A program made the position numbers and the translations under genes. Positions 13,408 through 26,590 of a DNA stretch of 64,000 bases are shown piece by piece. Source of the DNA: Spirodela intermedia (taxonomy: Eukaryota; Streptophyta; Magnoliopsida; Alismatales; Araceae); NCBI GenBank assembly GCA_902729315.2, contig LR746280.1:1604501-1668500 (forward strand), read 5' to 3'. The number at the start of each line of letters is the position of its first letter. Within the stretch, counting starts at the first letter, position 1. The notes under the pieces are model-generated. The model saw only the letters and a program-made list of their open reading frames with translations. It did not search any database and was not told the origin of the DNA.

Positions 13408-15109
13408 ATGGCCTCGGCTAACAGGCACTGGCCCAGCTTGTTCAAGTCCAAGCCCTGCAGCGGTCGCCACCAGGGACACCATGACATCAATTCCTCATCC
13501 CTACTGCCCGCAGCATGCCAGAGGTCTCCCTTCTTAACAGGTAATTCATCACCAGTTGGCTATGTCCTCTCTTTGTTCTCGCCATCCGTGGCTCCTTGGA
13601 GTAATCTAGGCCTTGTGGGAGCTTCGGCGGAGCATCGATGAACCGGAAGACGTAAGTTTGGATCTCCCGCGTTTTGAATTATCCAGATCCGTGGAGCTCA
13701 CTTTAAGAGCTTTGTGTCCGTTTTACGGACATTTACTTTGATGGTTAGCGAGAGAGAAGGAAACTGGGTTATTCAAGGATGATCAAGGCCATACTACAAA
13801 CCCTAGCCCCCCCAGAAAACCATCCAAGTTCTTCCCATCTCCTGACCGAGAAGACCTTCAGCGTCCTTCTGAATATCAATCATGGGTTTTAGGGTTTTGT
13901 AACAGCTGAACGGGCCTCGTTCTCTGGGGTATGATGGCGAGTGAGAAAGAAGCGGGGAAGAACGAGGCAAGAAAACCCAGTTATTCCAGGACAATCGCGG
14001 ATGTAGCGCAGACCCTCACCCCCTAGACAACCTTTTTAGGTCATGTGATTCTTCCGATCAAGAAGATCTGCGATATCCTCTCGAATGGAAAAGCACGGGT
14101 TCTAGGGTTTTGCAGCGGCTGAGCAGGCTTTCTCTGTAGGTTGTGAGGAGAGAAGCCCGGACCCGAAGCCCAGATGGAATCCGAAGCCGGAACAGATCCG
14201 GATCCTCGAGGCCATCTTCAACTCCGGCATGGTCAATCCCCCTCGCGACGAGATTAGAAGGATCAGAACCCAGCTCCAAGAGTACGGGCAGGTGGGCGAC
14301 GCCAACGTCTTCTACTGGTTCCAGAATCGCAAGTCAAGAAGTAAGCAGAAGCAGCGCCACCTTCACGCCGCTAGGCCGCCGCCGCCCCGGGCCTCCCCCA
14401 TCGTCAACCCTCCTCCGGTGGCGCCCGTCGCTACCTCTTCTTCTTCGTCTTCCTCGGACAAGTCCACTGGCTCGGAGAAGACCCCTCCGCCGCCGAAGGT
14501 GATCACTAGTCTGGTCGCCGCCTCCAACCAGGGCTTCCCCCATGGCGAGCTGGCCGCAGAGCCCTTCTTCTCCTCGATGGTCGATTTCCCGGGGCTCTGC
14601 AGCGAGCTCCTTGCCGAGCTGACGAACCAAGAAGGGCTCAAGGCAGCGCATCACGGTGCAACCACTGGTGATTCTACTGTAACAACGACCACTGTTGCTA
14701 CTACCACTGCTGCTGATGCTGCTGCTATCCACAGTAGTTCAACTGTTGGAGGTCATATCAATGACATTATCCAAGGTATGAACCATCAGTAGTCTCCTCT
14801 CCCTCATTTATTGCCATGTTCCAGGGTATACCCTACCATTCGTGAGCTTCATCAATGGTATCACATCATCAGCATGGCTGATGCGATAGATTTCGCTGGC
14901 AAATGCTGGTAATATGAGCAGTGGGGAGCCGGCGGAGCTTCTCCTAGAAGGTAGAGGAGGAGAGGGGGAGAGCTGGGGAGTTGAAGAGACTGTGGGCCTT
15001 TTCGACATGGCGGCTTGCCCTGGATAGGACGTCTGTCTGCATGGCAGCGAAAGACTCCCAACGAGGAGCACGTAATCTCATCTGAATCATTGATTTGACT
15101 GCCTCTTTC

Positions 15110-15143
<34 letters not shown>

Positions 15144-15406
15144 ACGTTATTTCCTTCCTTGCTCTTTGTTTGATTCTTTGCTGTTTGGATCGTACAGGTG
15201 CATGCGGTGCGGCGAGATTGACGGTGTTCATAAATGATGTGGCATTCGAGGTGGGGGCTGGGCTTCTCAACGTGACGGCGGCGTTCGGGGAGGGGGCAAT
15301 CCTTCTTCACTCGTCCGGCCATCCAGTTCGCGTCGACGAGAGGGGACTCACCCTCCTCCCTCTTCAGCACGGCGCTTCTTACTATTTGGTCTCTCTCTCT
15401 CTCTAA
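13408..15406 (+). CDS. WOX9: WUSCHEL-related homeobox transcription factor, WOX8/9 (STIMPY) class
   Basis: Nuclear homeodomain factor of the intermediate WOX clade, which supports embryo and meristem cell proliferation. Exons 13408-13540, 14140-14775 and 15198-15406 sum to 978 nt (325 aa) with GT-AG introns. The N-terminus [17 protein letters not shown] followed by HHDINSS is characteristic of WOX8/9. The homeodomain runs from about residue 55 ([20 protein letters not shown]) to [16 protein letters not shown]; the NRKSRSK ending separates it from WOX11/12, which have NRRSR. A Pro/Ser/Thr-rich middle follows, then the conserved C-terminal blocks [13 protein letters not shown] and [15 protein letters not shown]. 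Start choice rests on the conserved N-terminus; a TATA-like TATAAACA is at 13349-13356. The last residues SLSL and the stop are read out of a CT microsatellite. Orthology to WOX9 rather than WOX8 is not resolved. Confidence 0.93.
13741..14139 (+). repeat. Diverged tandem duplication forming most of WOX9 intron 1
   Basis: Two copies of about 200 bases, roughly 13741-13930 and 13931-14139. Matching landmarks include GGTTATTC/AGTTATTCC, CGAGAAGACCTTC/CAAGAAGATCTGC, ATGGGTTTTAGGGTTTTG/ACGGGTTCTAGGGTTTTG and AGCTGAACGGGCC/GGCTGAGCAGGCT. The second copy ends in the functional acceptor TCTCTGTAG, while the first copy has TCTCTGGGG at the equivalent place, so its AG has been lost or never existed. 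Confidence 0.75.
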
Positions 15407-15662
15407 CTACACGCACGCATAGTCTGACACATGAACAAAACCCTCTTTACCAATTTAACACAACTGCGTGTGTGTGTGTGTCTCTCTCGAACGCGCATGC
15501 ATGGCTCTAGATGGTTTTGATGGACATGGATGATAGTTCACATGCTAGTTTCTCATTCTACAACTAAAGCATCACTAGCACGTTCTACGCCACCACAGGC
15601 AAAGGTACATGTTTGTATGGGGGTTGCGGGGTGGGGAGAGAGCGGTGGAGAGAGAGGGGGAG

Positions 15663-15699
<37 letters not shown>

Positions 15700-17985
15700 G
15701 CGTCCATTTAGCATTCTCCAGTATCACCGAGGGTTTTCCGCTCTGGATCCTCCACATCTTGTTTTGAAAATCTCTCACACATCCATCTATTTTACGCAGA
15801 TTTAGACGACTGGTGGTGGTTATGATGAGGAGACGCCATCGGACTTGCCGTGTCCTCTCACTGCTCGTGACGGAGAAAGCTTCCTAATTAACCTATCAAC
15901 CATCTGAGAGACTCTAGTCTGGGTGATTTACACCTCTTGTTATATAAGTTATGGGACAGCCATATCTGGTCTCTCAGAGCTTTATTTGAGCTAATATGTT
16001 GTACAACTGGTAAGTCAAAACCTCTATGCCCAACTGAGGGATGCTTCTGGCCTCTTTATTCACGGATCCCTGTTCTCCGGCGTCAAATCCTTGATTTCTG
16101 ATCGCTTATTATGCGGAGTTTTGGTTGAACCACTGCCTCAGTTGATCAGAGTTTGGGATAAGCCTGGGTACACACTGTAGGGGGACGATTCATTTCCCAA
16201 TGAGGGTCTGTTGAAGGTTTTGGATCGGGATGGACGCATGATCTTGGATCCGTAAGGTAAGAATAGCCACACATTAGAGGAAAGAAATCGAAATATTGTG
16301 GTTTTGCCAGTCATAAAGAAACAGAAGCAGAGAGCTTAACAAGCTTAAGGATGAATTTGTATTGGTTCCTCCTATTCAGCATCCCTCTTGCACCATGGCG
16401 GACCATCTATCCTCCTCATTCAGTGACGTCGACCCAGTATACCTGATCAAGGACCTTGATAGGGGCATGATCAGCTCCATCGAGCTTTCTGAAGCAATCA
16501 ATGGATCCTACAGCTGATGGTGAATACACACAGAGTGAATGGGACTGTCCTCAACGGTACCGCATCCCTCTGCTGTCTTGTTGAGCCGCCCTTCCGCCGC
16601 CCGGGTCCTGGCGGCGGCAGCACCTCCGACCGGCCAGTCAGCGGCGCTGACAGCATCTCCGTATTACCCGCCGCGCTGGCTGCTGCCACTCCTAACGGCA
16701 AATGCCGCCTAAGATTACACTTCTCGTGCTCTCGTCGTGCATCATAGATTGTCTAATTACGGCACACAACGTAGACTCAGTGTGGATTCTGATCTGTCTG
16801 TCGGTAGGTCGTCTCTATCACGCAACGATCACAGTACGTGTTCCGATAACCCTAATTTCAGACTCGGGGGGCTCCTTCTCGCTGTAAATGCTCCAGCAGT
16901 GGGCATCTTCGTTTCTTGTAGGTTTAACCAAGCACACAGATGTCACTCGTTCGTAAACTCAGGCATGGCGCGCCGACCGTCCCGGCCACCGTCTCCGCAG
17001 TCGCCGAACAGGAACCTGGACCTGCCGCTCGCCGGCCTCCTCTCACTCCTTCTCGCCAGCCTGAGGATCTTCCCCTATCATCGGCATCTAAGCGGCGGCA
17101 CCCGCGTGCGCAGGACTGAGAGGGGACGATGATCTTCTTTAAGTACAGTTTCTGCTGCTTAAATTATAATTTTATGGATGCTTGTACTGATATCTTTATT
17201 CAATTATTTACTCACGATTTGTTACCGTACTTGCTCATCACATCTAATATGCTCCGCCCATTTCAGCTTGCACTCCATTTGATATCGTAATAATACTCTG
17301 GGGATTTTTTTGGGTAACAAGATAGATATATTTAATAATATGAAAAAAAACTTTTTAATTACATCATTGCCGACGTATGACTTAAAATTTCTTCACAATT
17401 TTTTTGCAGAATAATGTCGATTACGTAAATGAAAAGATCTTACAACGCTGACAAATGATTTGAATAATTTAATTACATCATCAATCATGAAAAGAATGGC
17501 ATTTGTCTGCATAACCAAATCTACTCTAAAACATTGTTAATTTGATCGAGTTGACTTTGCTACTTGCACCACTGCATACCTCATTTTATATTTGGAACTT
17601 TATCACCCTCCAATAACCTTACGTATGAGTGTCATTCGAAGCATAAATCACACCGTTTCGTCATAAATTTAATTGAAAACATTTTGAGCAGAAAAATCAC
17701 AATAATCCTACGCATTTCTAAAATATTGCCCCAAACATAAAGTTTTTGTAAGCAATTTGTCAATGATATTTCCCATTCAATTTTTCTACACATGCACGAT
17801 AATGTAAAATACGAATGACACAATGCCAAGATGTAAAATAGGGGTAGGTACGGGGTTAGTAGCTTAGGCTTGGCTTCTGTTTATGAGGTTGGTATAAAAG
17901 ATGTAGAGAGAACTTGTGCAACTTGATCTATAGGCAGAGAAGAACGACAAGTGGCAAGACTTATTCTGTTGATAGTACTAACGTA
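15407..17985. other. Intergenic region with short unassigned open frames
   Basis: No recognised gene. A GA tract lies at 15665-15696. A short frame starting at 16395 reads MADHLSSSFSDVDPVYL and stops after about 40 codons. GC-rich frames around 16517-16747 and 16965-17132 (MARRPSRPPSPQSPNRNLDL) follow. These could be debris of one old gene, since GC content drops sharply on either side, but no family is recognised and no splice-consistent model was found. From 17140 to 17980 the DNA is AT-rich and featureless. Confidence 0.5.
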
Positions 17986-17987
17986 TG

Positions 17988-18530
17988 TCAAGGTGGGCTG
18001 AGAAGCCAAGGTGTGGGTTTGACTACTTCTATTGCTTAGACGTTGAGCTAGTGGTAGGAGTTGCTCTATGGCGGGCTCCATGAACAGGTCTGATTCTAGG
18101 TGGGATAGATTTGTGGGGGTTGACGAGGTAAGAGGGAGAGGGGAGGACACCATTGACCTGGTACTTTTGGTAGGCAGGAATGACGCTACAGTGATGTTAG
18201 CAGCCAAGGGTTGAGTTCAACAATTGGTAGGTGGGTTAGGAGATGTATGTCACTGAGTGAATAGCACGGTGGGCTCAGAAGCCCAGGTGAGGTTTTGACA
18301 ACTTATATTGCTTAGCGGTTGAGCTAGTAGTAAGAGTTGCTCTATGGTGGGTTCCATGAACAGGGTCTGATTCTAAGTGGGATAGATTGATGGGGGTTGA
18401 CGAGGTAAGAGGGAGAGGGGAGGACACCATGGACCAGGCACTTTGGTAGACATGAATGACACTACAATGATGATAGCCGCCAAGGGTTGAGTTCAACGAT
18501 TGGTGGGCTAGGAAGTGTATGGCATTGGGT
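17988..18530. repeat. Tandem duplication, unit about 276 bp
   Basis: Two adjacent copies (about 17988-18265 and 18266-18530) share long blocks at a constant offset of about 276 bases: GGTGGGCTGAGAAGCC, TTGCTCTATGG, GACGAGGTAAGAGGGAGAGG and CAAGGGTTGAGTTCAAC. Minus-strand open frames cross each copy and share the peptide SMVSSPLPLTSSTP, but they diverge outside it and match nothing recognised, so coding status is doubtful. Confidence 0.85.
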
Positions 18531-18628
18531 GCATGTCCTCTTCCATCATGAGAGAAATAGAGGGGGGGGGATGAGATGGAGGCATGGGTATGGGCACAAT
18601 AGGTGGGCAATAATGGGTGACACAATTA

Positions 18629-18635
18629 TGAGTGA

Positions 18636-18697
<62 letters not shown>

Positions 18698-18711
18698 GGG
18701 AGAGAGAGAGG
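18629..18711. repeat. Long (GA)n microsatellite
   Basis: About 80 bases of GA repeats with a few GGG interruptions, the longest dinucleotide tract in the window. It lies about 560 bases upstream of the RABA1 start. Confidence 0.9.
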
Positions 18712-19117
18712 AGATTAGGGTTCTTAAATAATGGAATCTTGAAGATGAAGTGTGACAGTAGCTATTTCTCAAAGAGAAATAAAGCATTTTCTAAATATAT
18801 TTAAATTTCATAAATTTGTAAGGGGTGATAGTTTCTTAAGACGTAGAGCAAAAGAAAAAAAACTCAAGTAAATAATGGGAAAATAAAAATGAGCCAGAGC
18901 AGCAATCTTCTATGGATTTTAGGCGCGGCAAGGCAGATGGAGAGAGTAAAAAATATATAGATAATACTGCTGAGGGGTTTTTTAGTAACTTTAGGATTCC
19001 GTAGAACTTATTATCGTCTCCTTTCTCACTTGGCAAGTAGCGCAAAGAAAGACTGTGGCTAGTTTCACATAAAATATTTAAAGCAGGGACCAAACGCAAA
19101 TTATCCACAGTTTAACA

Positions 19118-19148
<31 letters not shown>

Positions 19149-19222
19149 AAAGCCTGCCGTCGAGAGGAGGGAAGAGGGGAGAAAAACTTTGGGTCTGGTG
19201 ATCTGCGACTATTACGCTGTAG

Positions 19223-21973
<2,751 letters not shown>

Positions 21974-21988
21974 GGTACCTGTTACTGC

Positions 21989-22022
<34 letters not shown>

Positions 22023-22289
22023 GTGGGTGGGGGATATATACAGCTGGGAATAACATGGGGGAGAGTAGGCAGAGAAATCCAGACCGCTTGTGTTCATCAA
22101 TGAATTTTGTAATATCATCTACATGTAATTAGATGCGTTGAAATTTATTAATCTTTGCGTGGGTCTCCCCGTAGAGTTTAGTCTTCTCATTGTTTTCCTA
22201 CCGAACCGTTGGTTTATGGCTGGGTCCAGTTCTTATAATCACCTCGCCTCCTCCCTTGCCCATGAAGATCCTCTGAGAGATAGAGAGAG

Positions 22290-22961
22290 ATGCGGTTCAC
22301 GGACTCGCCCGCGGTGGAGCTCTCGGTGGGCGGCGCCGCCCTGTCAATCCAGCAGGACAACGGCTCCCTCCACGTCGGGACCTCCGTCTGGCCCTGCTCC
22401 CTCGTCCTCGTCAAGTTCATCGAACGCTGGTTCCTCCACCGCCGCCATCTCCCTCCTTCCTCCACCACTCCCTACGCTGATCTCCTCCACTTCGAGGGCA
22501 AACGCGCCGTCGAGCTCGGCGCCGGCTGCGGCGCCGCCGGCATGGGCCTCCATCTCCTCGGCCTCGACGTCGTCCTCACAGACATCGCCCCGGTCATGCC
22601 GGCCCTGCGCCGGAACCTCAAGCGGAACCGCGCCGCCCTCGGCAGACCGCCGCGCCACGCCATTGTATACTGGAACAACGCCGCGCAGATCAGCGCCCTC
22701 CGCCCGCCCTTTGACTTCGTAGTTGCGGCCGATGTCGTCTATATCGAGGACTCCGTCGCACCGCTCGTCGCTGCCATGGAGGCCCTCGTGAGCCCCCGCG
22801 GCGCCGTTCTACTGGGCTACCAAGTACGCTCTCCCGAGGCCCACCGCCTCTTCTGGGAGATCTGCGGGCGTTCCTTCTCCGTGCAGAAGGTGGCCCACGA
22901 GGACCTCCACCCGGACTACGCCTACGAGGAGGCGGATGTCTACGTACTCAGGAAGAAATGA
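22290..22961 (+). CDS. METTL21-like Rossmann methyltransferase, copy 1 (intact, intronless)
   Basis: Seven-beta-strand SAM-dependent methyltransferase of 223 aa in the family 16 (METTL21) group, whose characterised animal and yeast members methylate lysines on proteins such as chaperones and elongation factors. SAM-binding motif I is ELGAGCGAAG (75-84), the acidic loop after strand 2 is LTDIAP (96-101), and the family's DxxY signature reads DVVY (148-151). An N-terminal GTSVWPCSLVLVKFIE segment (W34) is typical of the family. The start ATGCGG follows a short GA tract and lies only 316 bases after the RABA1 stop, so the promoter must be compact or overlap the RABA1 3' UTR. The copy at 30347 differs by two residues. 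Substrate unknown; GC content is very high compared with the flanks. Confidence 0.9.
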   Translation: MRFTDSPAVELSVGGAALSIQQDNGSLHVGTSVWPCSLVLVKFIERWFLHRRHLPPSSTTPYADLLHFEGKRAVELGAGCGAAGMGLHLLGLDVVLTDIAPVMPALRRNLKRNRAALGRPPRHAIVYWNNAAQISALRPPFDFVVAADVVYIEDSVAPLVAAMEALVSPRGAVLLGYQVRSPEAHRLFWEICGRSFSVQKVAHEDLHPDYAYEEADVYVLRKK

Positions 22962-24382
22962 GATGCCCGCAAGATGTTCGTCGAAAGGCCTCGTTCATTA
23001 TTCCCCTTGTCTGTTCCTCTTGACTTTGAAAGACTTTTCCCACTAATAATATTTTTATGCGAAATTCTATTTACTTTATTCTGGTCATAAAACCGTCCAG
23101 CAGAAAAAAAATCTGCCATGACCGTTCTCACTCACAGATATCTCCTAGCCCATGGGTCCTGCTTTGTGTCTTTTTTTTCTTGGACAGATAATCAAGATGA
23201 GCCCATTCACTCGTTTTTTTGGAAATAAGAAAATAGATGATTCCATAACATTTGCTTTTTAAATTTAATATAGATTTTTCCAAAACCACGCCTAACATCT
23301 ATATGTAGGATATTTTTAATTTTAGGAAAGTTCAAAGATCCTATGCTTATTGCTCTAACATCTGTATATATGTTTTAAAATTGTAAGGAAATCATTTCAT
23401 CAATTGGGTTTCGTTTATGGAATATTTTTACATAAAATATGCCCAAAGAATTCCGTACATTGATTGTTTTATTTTCTATTCCTTTTTTAGATTATTTGAA
23501 TGAAGTGGGTTGAAACGAAACAAGCATGCATAGCTACCATTAGTTATGTCTGTCTGTGTGTCTATCTGTCCCGAGGCACACCGCCTCTTCTGGGAGCTGT
23601 GCGGGTGATCCTTCTCCGTGCAGAAGGTTGCTCATGAGGACCTCACCCGGACTACGCCTACGAGGAGGCGGATGTCTACGTACTCAGGAAGAAATGAGAT
23701 GCCCGCAAGATGTTCGTCGAAAGGCCTCGTTCATTATTCCCCTTGTCTGTTCCTCTTGACTTTGAAAGACTTTTCCCACTAATAATATTTTTATGCGAAA
23801 TTCTATTTACTTTATTCTGGTCATAAAACCGTCCAGCAGAAAAAAAATCTGCCATGACCGTTCTCACTCACAGATATCTCCTAGCCCATGGGTCCTGCTT
23901 TGTGTCTTTTTTTTCTTGGACAGATAATCAAGATGAGCCCATTCACTCGTTTTTTTGGAAATAAGAAAATAGATGATTCCATAACATTTGCTTTTTAAAT
24001 TTAATATAGATTTTTCCAAAACCACGCCTAACATCTATATGTAGGATATTTTTAATTTTAGGAAAGTTCAAAGATCCTATGCTTATTGCTCTAACATCTG
24101 TATATATGTTTTAAAATTGTAAGGAAATCATTTCATCAATTGGGTTTCGTTTATGGAATATTTTTACATAAAATATGCCCAAAGAATTCCGTACATTGAT
24201 TGTTTTATTTTCTATTCCTTTTTTAGATTATTTGAATGAAGTGGGTTGAAACGAAACAAGCATGCATAGCTACCATTAGTTATGTCTGTCTGTGTGTCTA
24301 TCTGTCCCGAGGCACACCGCCTCTTCTGGGAGCTGTGCGGGTGATCCTTCTCCGTGCAGAAGGTTGCTCATGAGGACCTCAC
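22911..24382 (+). repeat. Perfect-looking 736-bp tandem duplication (methyltransferase 3' end plus spacer)
   Basis: The segment starting within the last codons of the methyltransferase and running through its 3' spacer (about 22911-23646) is repeated at 23647-24382; the TGA of each copy falls at 22959, 23695 and 24431, an exact spacing of 736. I compared several hundred bases of the two spacers and saw no difference. The third downstream flank, after 24433, is clearly diverged. Confidence 0.9.
23570..23697 (+). pseudogene. Methyltransferase C-terminal fragment, first
   Basis: Covers only the last 40 or so codons of the methyltransferase (from RGTPPLL-like to VLRKK). It carries an in-frame TGA in place of the RS codons after LCG and a one-base loss in the DLHPD region, so it cannot encode the domain. 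It belongs to the 736-bp tandem repeat. Confidence 0.85.
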
Positions 24383-24433
24383 CCGGACTACGCCTACGAG
24401 GAGGCGGATGTCTACGTACTCAGGAAGAAATGA
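24306..24433 (+). pseudogene. Methyltransferase C-terminal fragment, second
   Basis: Same fragment with the same internal stop and one-base deletion as the copy at 23570-23697, exactly 736 bases further on. After its stop codon the flank differs from the first two copies but still resembles the flank of the broken methyltransferase at 34330. Confidence 0.85.
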
Positions 24434-25369
24434 GGCGCTCGCAAGATGTTCGTCGAAATGCCTCGTGATTTATTTCTCTTCTCTGTTCCTCTTGACTTTG
24501 AAAGACCTTTTCCATGAATAATATTTTTACGCGAAAGTTTCTTTACCTTATCCTCGGCATAAAACAGTCCCCCCAGAAAAAAATCAACCATGGCCATTCA
24601 TATCCACTCATCTCCTAACGGTGCTCATAAACCCTACCTTATCATCGAGATGAGCCCATTCACTCGGCTTTTTGGAAATAAGAAAATAGTTGCTTCTCTA
24701 AAATTTTGCTTTTTTGGAAAAAATATGTAATATAGATTTTGCCTAAAACATAACTAACAATTATAGTTCTTATAAAATTTGGAATATAGGATCTTTTTAA
24801 TTATAGGAAAGCTGAAAGATCCTATGTTTATTGCTCTACCAAATATACACATATGTTCTAAAATGGTAAAGCTAATTAGTTCTATCTACTGGGTTTTATT
24901 TCTTGAATATTTTACGTAAGTTATGCCCACAAATTTTCCAAAAATTAATTGTTCTCATTTTCTATTGGGTTTTATATTATTTGAATGAAGTGGGTTGAAA
25001 CCGAAGTAGTTGCAGACTTCGCTGCGATAGTGAGATATGATGATGAGCGAACGCGGATCTGCCATGCAAACAAGAAATAAGAATAGTAAACATAAATCGA
25101 TGGTAGACAGAGGGACGGAGAGGAGAACGCAGATACAGGAAGCGAGAGAAGATGGAGATCTAGAGAGAGAGACATAGAGACGCAAAGACAGAGAGACAGA
25201 GAGACAGAAAGACACAGACACACAGGCGCTACATCGTCCTGTCACTGGAGCTAGCCCAGGAAGACAACCCAGCCTCCAGGAGCACTTCCCAGGCGACTCT
25301 ACTCCCCCTGCAGCTTCCGGACACCGGCGCACCCGGCGTCCCGGGCGTCGCCGCAGTCGGCCCTCCTGC

Positions 25370-25894
25370 CTACGGCCGCAGGTTCGGTGGGATCAGAACC
25401 CTGTCGATACTGAAGAGGGAGACGGTGTGCAGGTGGCCGATGCTTTGTATCGGGATGGTGTCCACTCCGGCGGACACGTTGACCTGGTTGGTTGTGTGGG
25501 TGAATCTCAGGGTATAATTTCTCGCTAGCGTTTGGATCGGGTTGATGGCGGTGTAGAGCATATCCTTATTGTAGTACTTGGCTACTACGTGGAGCAGCAG
25601 CAGCTGGCTCTTGTCATCCGGCGAGAGCGACTCGAAGTAACCAGGAGGGAGGTTCTTGAAGGCGTACTCTGTGGGGGCGAAGATGGTGAGCCCGTACTTC
25701 AACTGATGCTCGAGGGCGTCGGCGATTTTTCCATCGTCCAGAAACTGGAAGAACGTGACGTACTTGTCGACGTGCACCCAGTGGGGGAATGGGAGCCGGA
25801 GGCGGAATGGGAGCCGGAGGTGGAATGGAACAGCCAGCAGAACTGGGAGAGACAGCAGCACCAGCGCGCACAGCAGAGGAGCCCGCGGCGACAT
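25370..25894 (-). CDS. FLA: Fasciclin-like arabinogalactan protein, damaged copy (174 aa, no GPI signal)
   Basis: Cell-wall/plasma-membrane FAS1 glycoprotein family. The start at 25894 matches the signal peptide start of the other three copies (MSPRAPLLCALVLLSLPVLL). The FAS1 domain is recognisable: TIFAPTEYAF (H1), LLLLHVVAKYY, NYTLRF and FSIDRVLIPP (H2). Two defects are visible. Between signal peptide and FAS1 the frame reads LRLPF repeats, while the neighbouring frame reads PPPAPIPPPAPIPP, the expected arabinogalactan module, so two compensating indels have scrambled this part. The protein then ends at PPNLRP, with a stop replacing the Pro/Ala-rich tail and GPI signal, although remnants of the tail persist downstream (25240-25370). 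It could still be secreted, or it may be a pseudogene. TATATATA at 26003-26010 lies 109 bases before the start. Confidence 0.75.
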   Translation of the reverse strand: MSPRAPLLCALVLLSLPVLLAVPFHLRLPFRLRLPFPHWVHVDKYVTFFQFLDDGKIADALEHQLKYGLTIFAPTEYAFKNLPPGYFESLSPDDKSQLLLLHVVAKYYNKDMLYTAINPIQTLARNYTLRFTHTTNQVNVSAGVDTIPIQSIGHLHTVSLFSIDRVLIPPNLRP

Positions 25895-26590
25895 GGCGGC
25901 GGCGCCGGTGGGGTGTGGGAAGCTGCGAGGGGGGGAGAGGACTGTTGTCGGAGAGGGAGTGATAGGGCCGTCAGTGAGCTCTCCCACCGCTCTCCCACCG
26001 TCTATATATAGTGTATAAGCCATTTAAATAATGTTGGAAAATCACGATGAACGCGTATTCTAGTCGCCTCGATCACATTCCGCGCGTAAAAGAGCCGTTA
26101 TATGGGATCAGTACTTGCGATCAACGTGGACGTTGACGGCCTTCTTATCGGGAGAGTGGATAAAGTCTAACGTCTGAAAGGGGCCAATAGGCCAGTTTTT
26201 CACGGCCCTGGACCCTGTACAGTTCTATGGACTAAGGCCCGGCCCACACCTGCCCCGTCCTGGTCCCCATACCCCCCCCAATTCTAGCCCCTGGTTAATA
26301 AGGTTTTTATGACGTCATGGTGTCATAATAAAATCTATTTCAAAATTTTCAAATAAAATAGTTCTATTCTGGGATAATAATGGGCCTGAAGGAGGCTCCT
26401 CTCAGGCTGTCTTGGGCTTGGGCTGGCAAATGACGACTCTCAACATTTTTTCCGAGTCCAGCCCAAAATACTTGGGGGGGCGAGGGGCGGGGTTTCCCTC
26501 CTCTCTCTCTCTCTCTCTCTCCTCCCCATCTTTCTCTCGATCTCCTCCCTCGTCGGCAGTTGGGGTCGGAGACTGTGGCAAGGAACGGCA
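25895..26590. promoter_or_regulatory. Divergent FLA/MMS21 promoter module, unit 1
   Basis: Interval between the FLA start (minus) and the MMS21 start (plus). From the FLA side: TATATATA at 26003-26010; a conserved stretch with GGCCC/GGGCC site-II-like motifs (about 26180-26260, including AAGGCCCGGCCCACACC); the palindrome TGACGTCA at 26310-26317 followed by the conserved TGGTGTCATAATAAAATC; and a CT tract at about 26500-26522 before MMS21. The same order recurs in units 2, 3 and 4. TGACGTCA is a classical bZIP/TGA-factor core; use as a shared bidirectional control region is inference. Confidence 0.6.

Noticed and set aside
12845-13537. 230-codon plus-strand frame with RERERERE runs
   Set aside because: Driven by (GA)n tracts, low-complexity, and it overlaps the WOX9 promoter and exon 1 in another frame.
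14861-15370. 169-codon minus-strand frame over WOX9 intron 2 and exon 3
   Set aside because: Contains an RERERE run from the CT tract and is antisense to a well-supported WOX9 exon.
18275-18625. 116-codon minus-strand frame over the 276-bp repeats
   Set aside because: Shares a short peptide with the adjacent copy only through tandem duplication; no motif, homologue or splice support.
22138-22722. 194-codon frame overlapping the methyltransferase start (also at 30195)
   Set aside because: Out-of-frame Ser/Pro/Ala-rich translation of the methyltransferase; the real frame has all catalytic motifs.
25532-26011. 159-codon plus-strand frame opposite the FLA at 25370
   Set aside because: Antisense shadow rich in Glu/Gly/Val typical of reversed FAS1 coding sequence; equivalents occur opposite all FLA copies.
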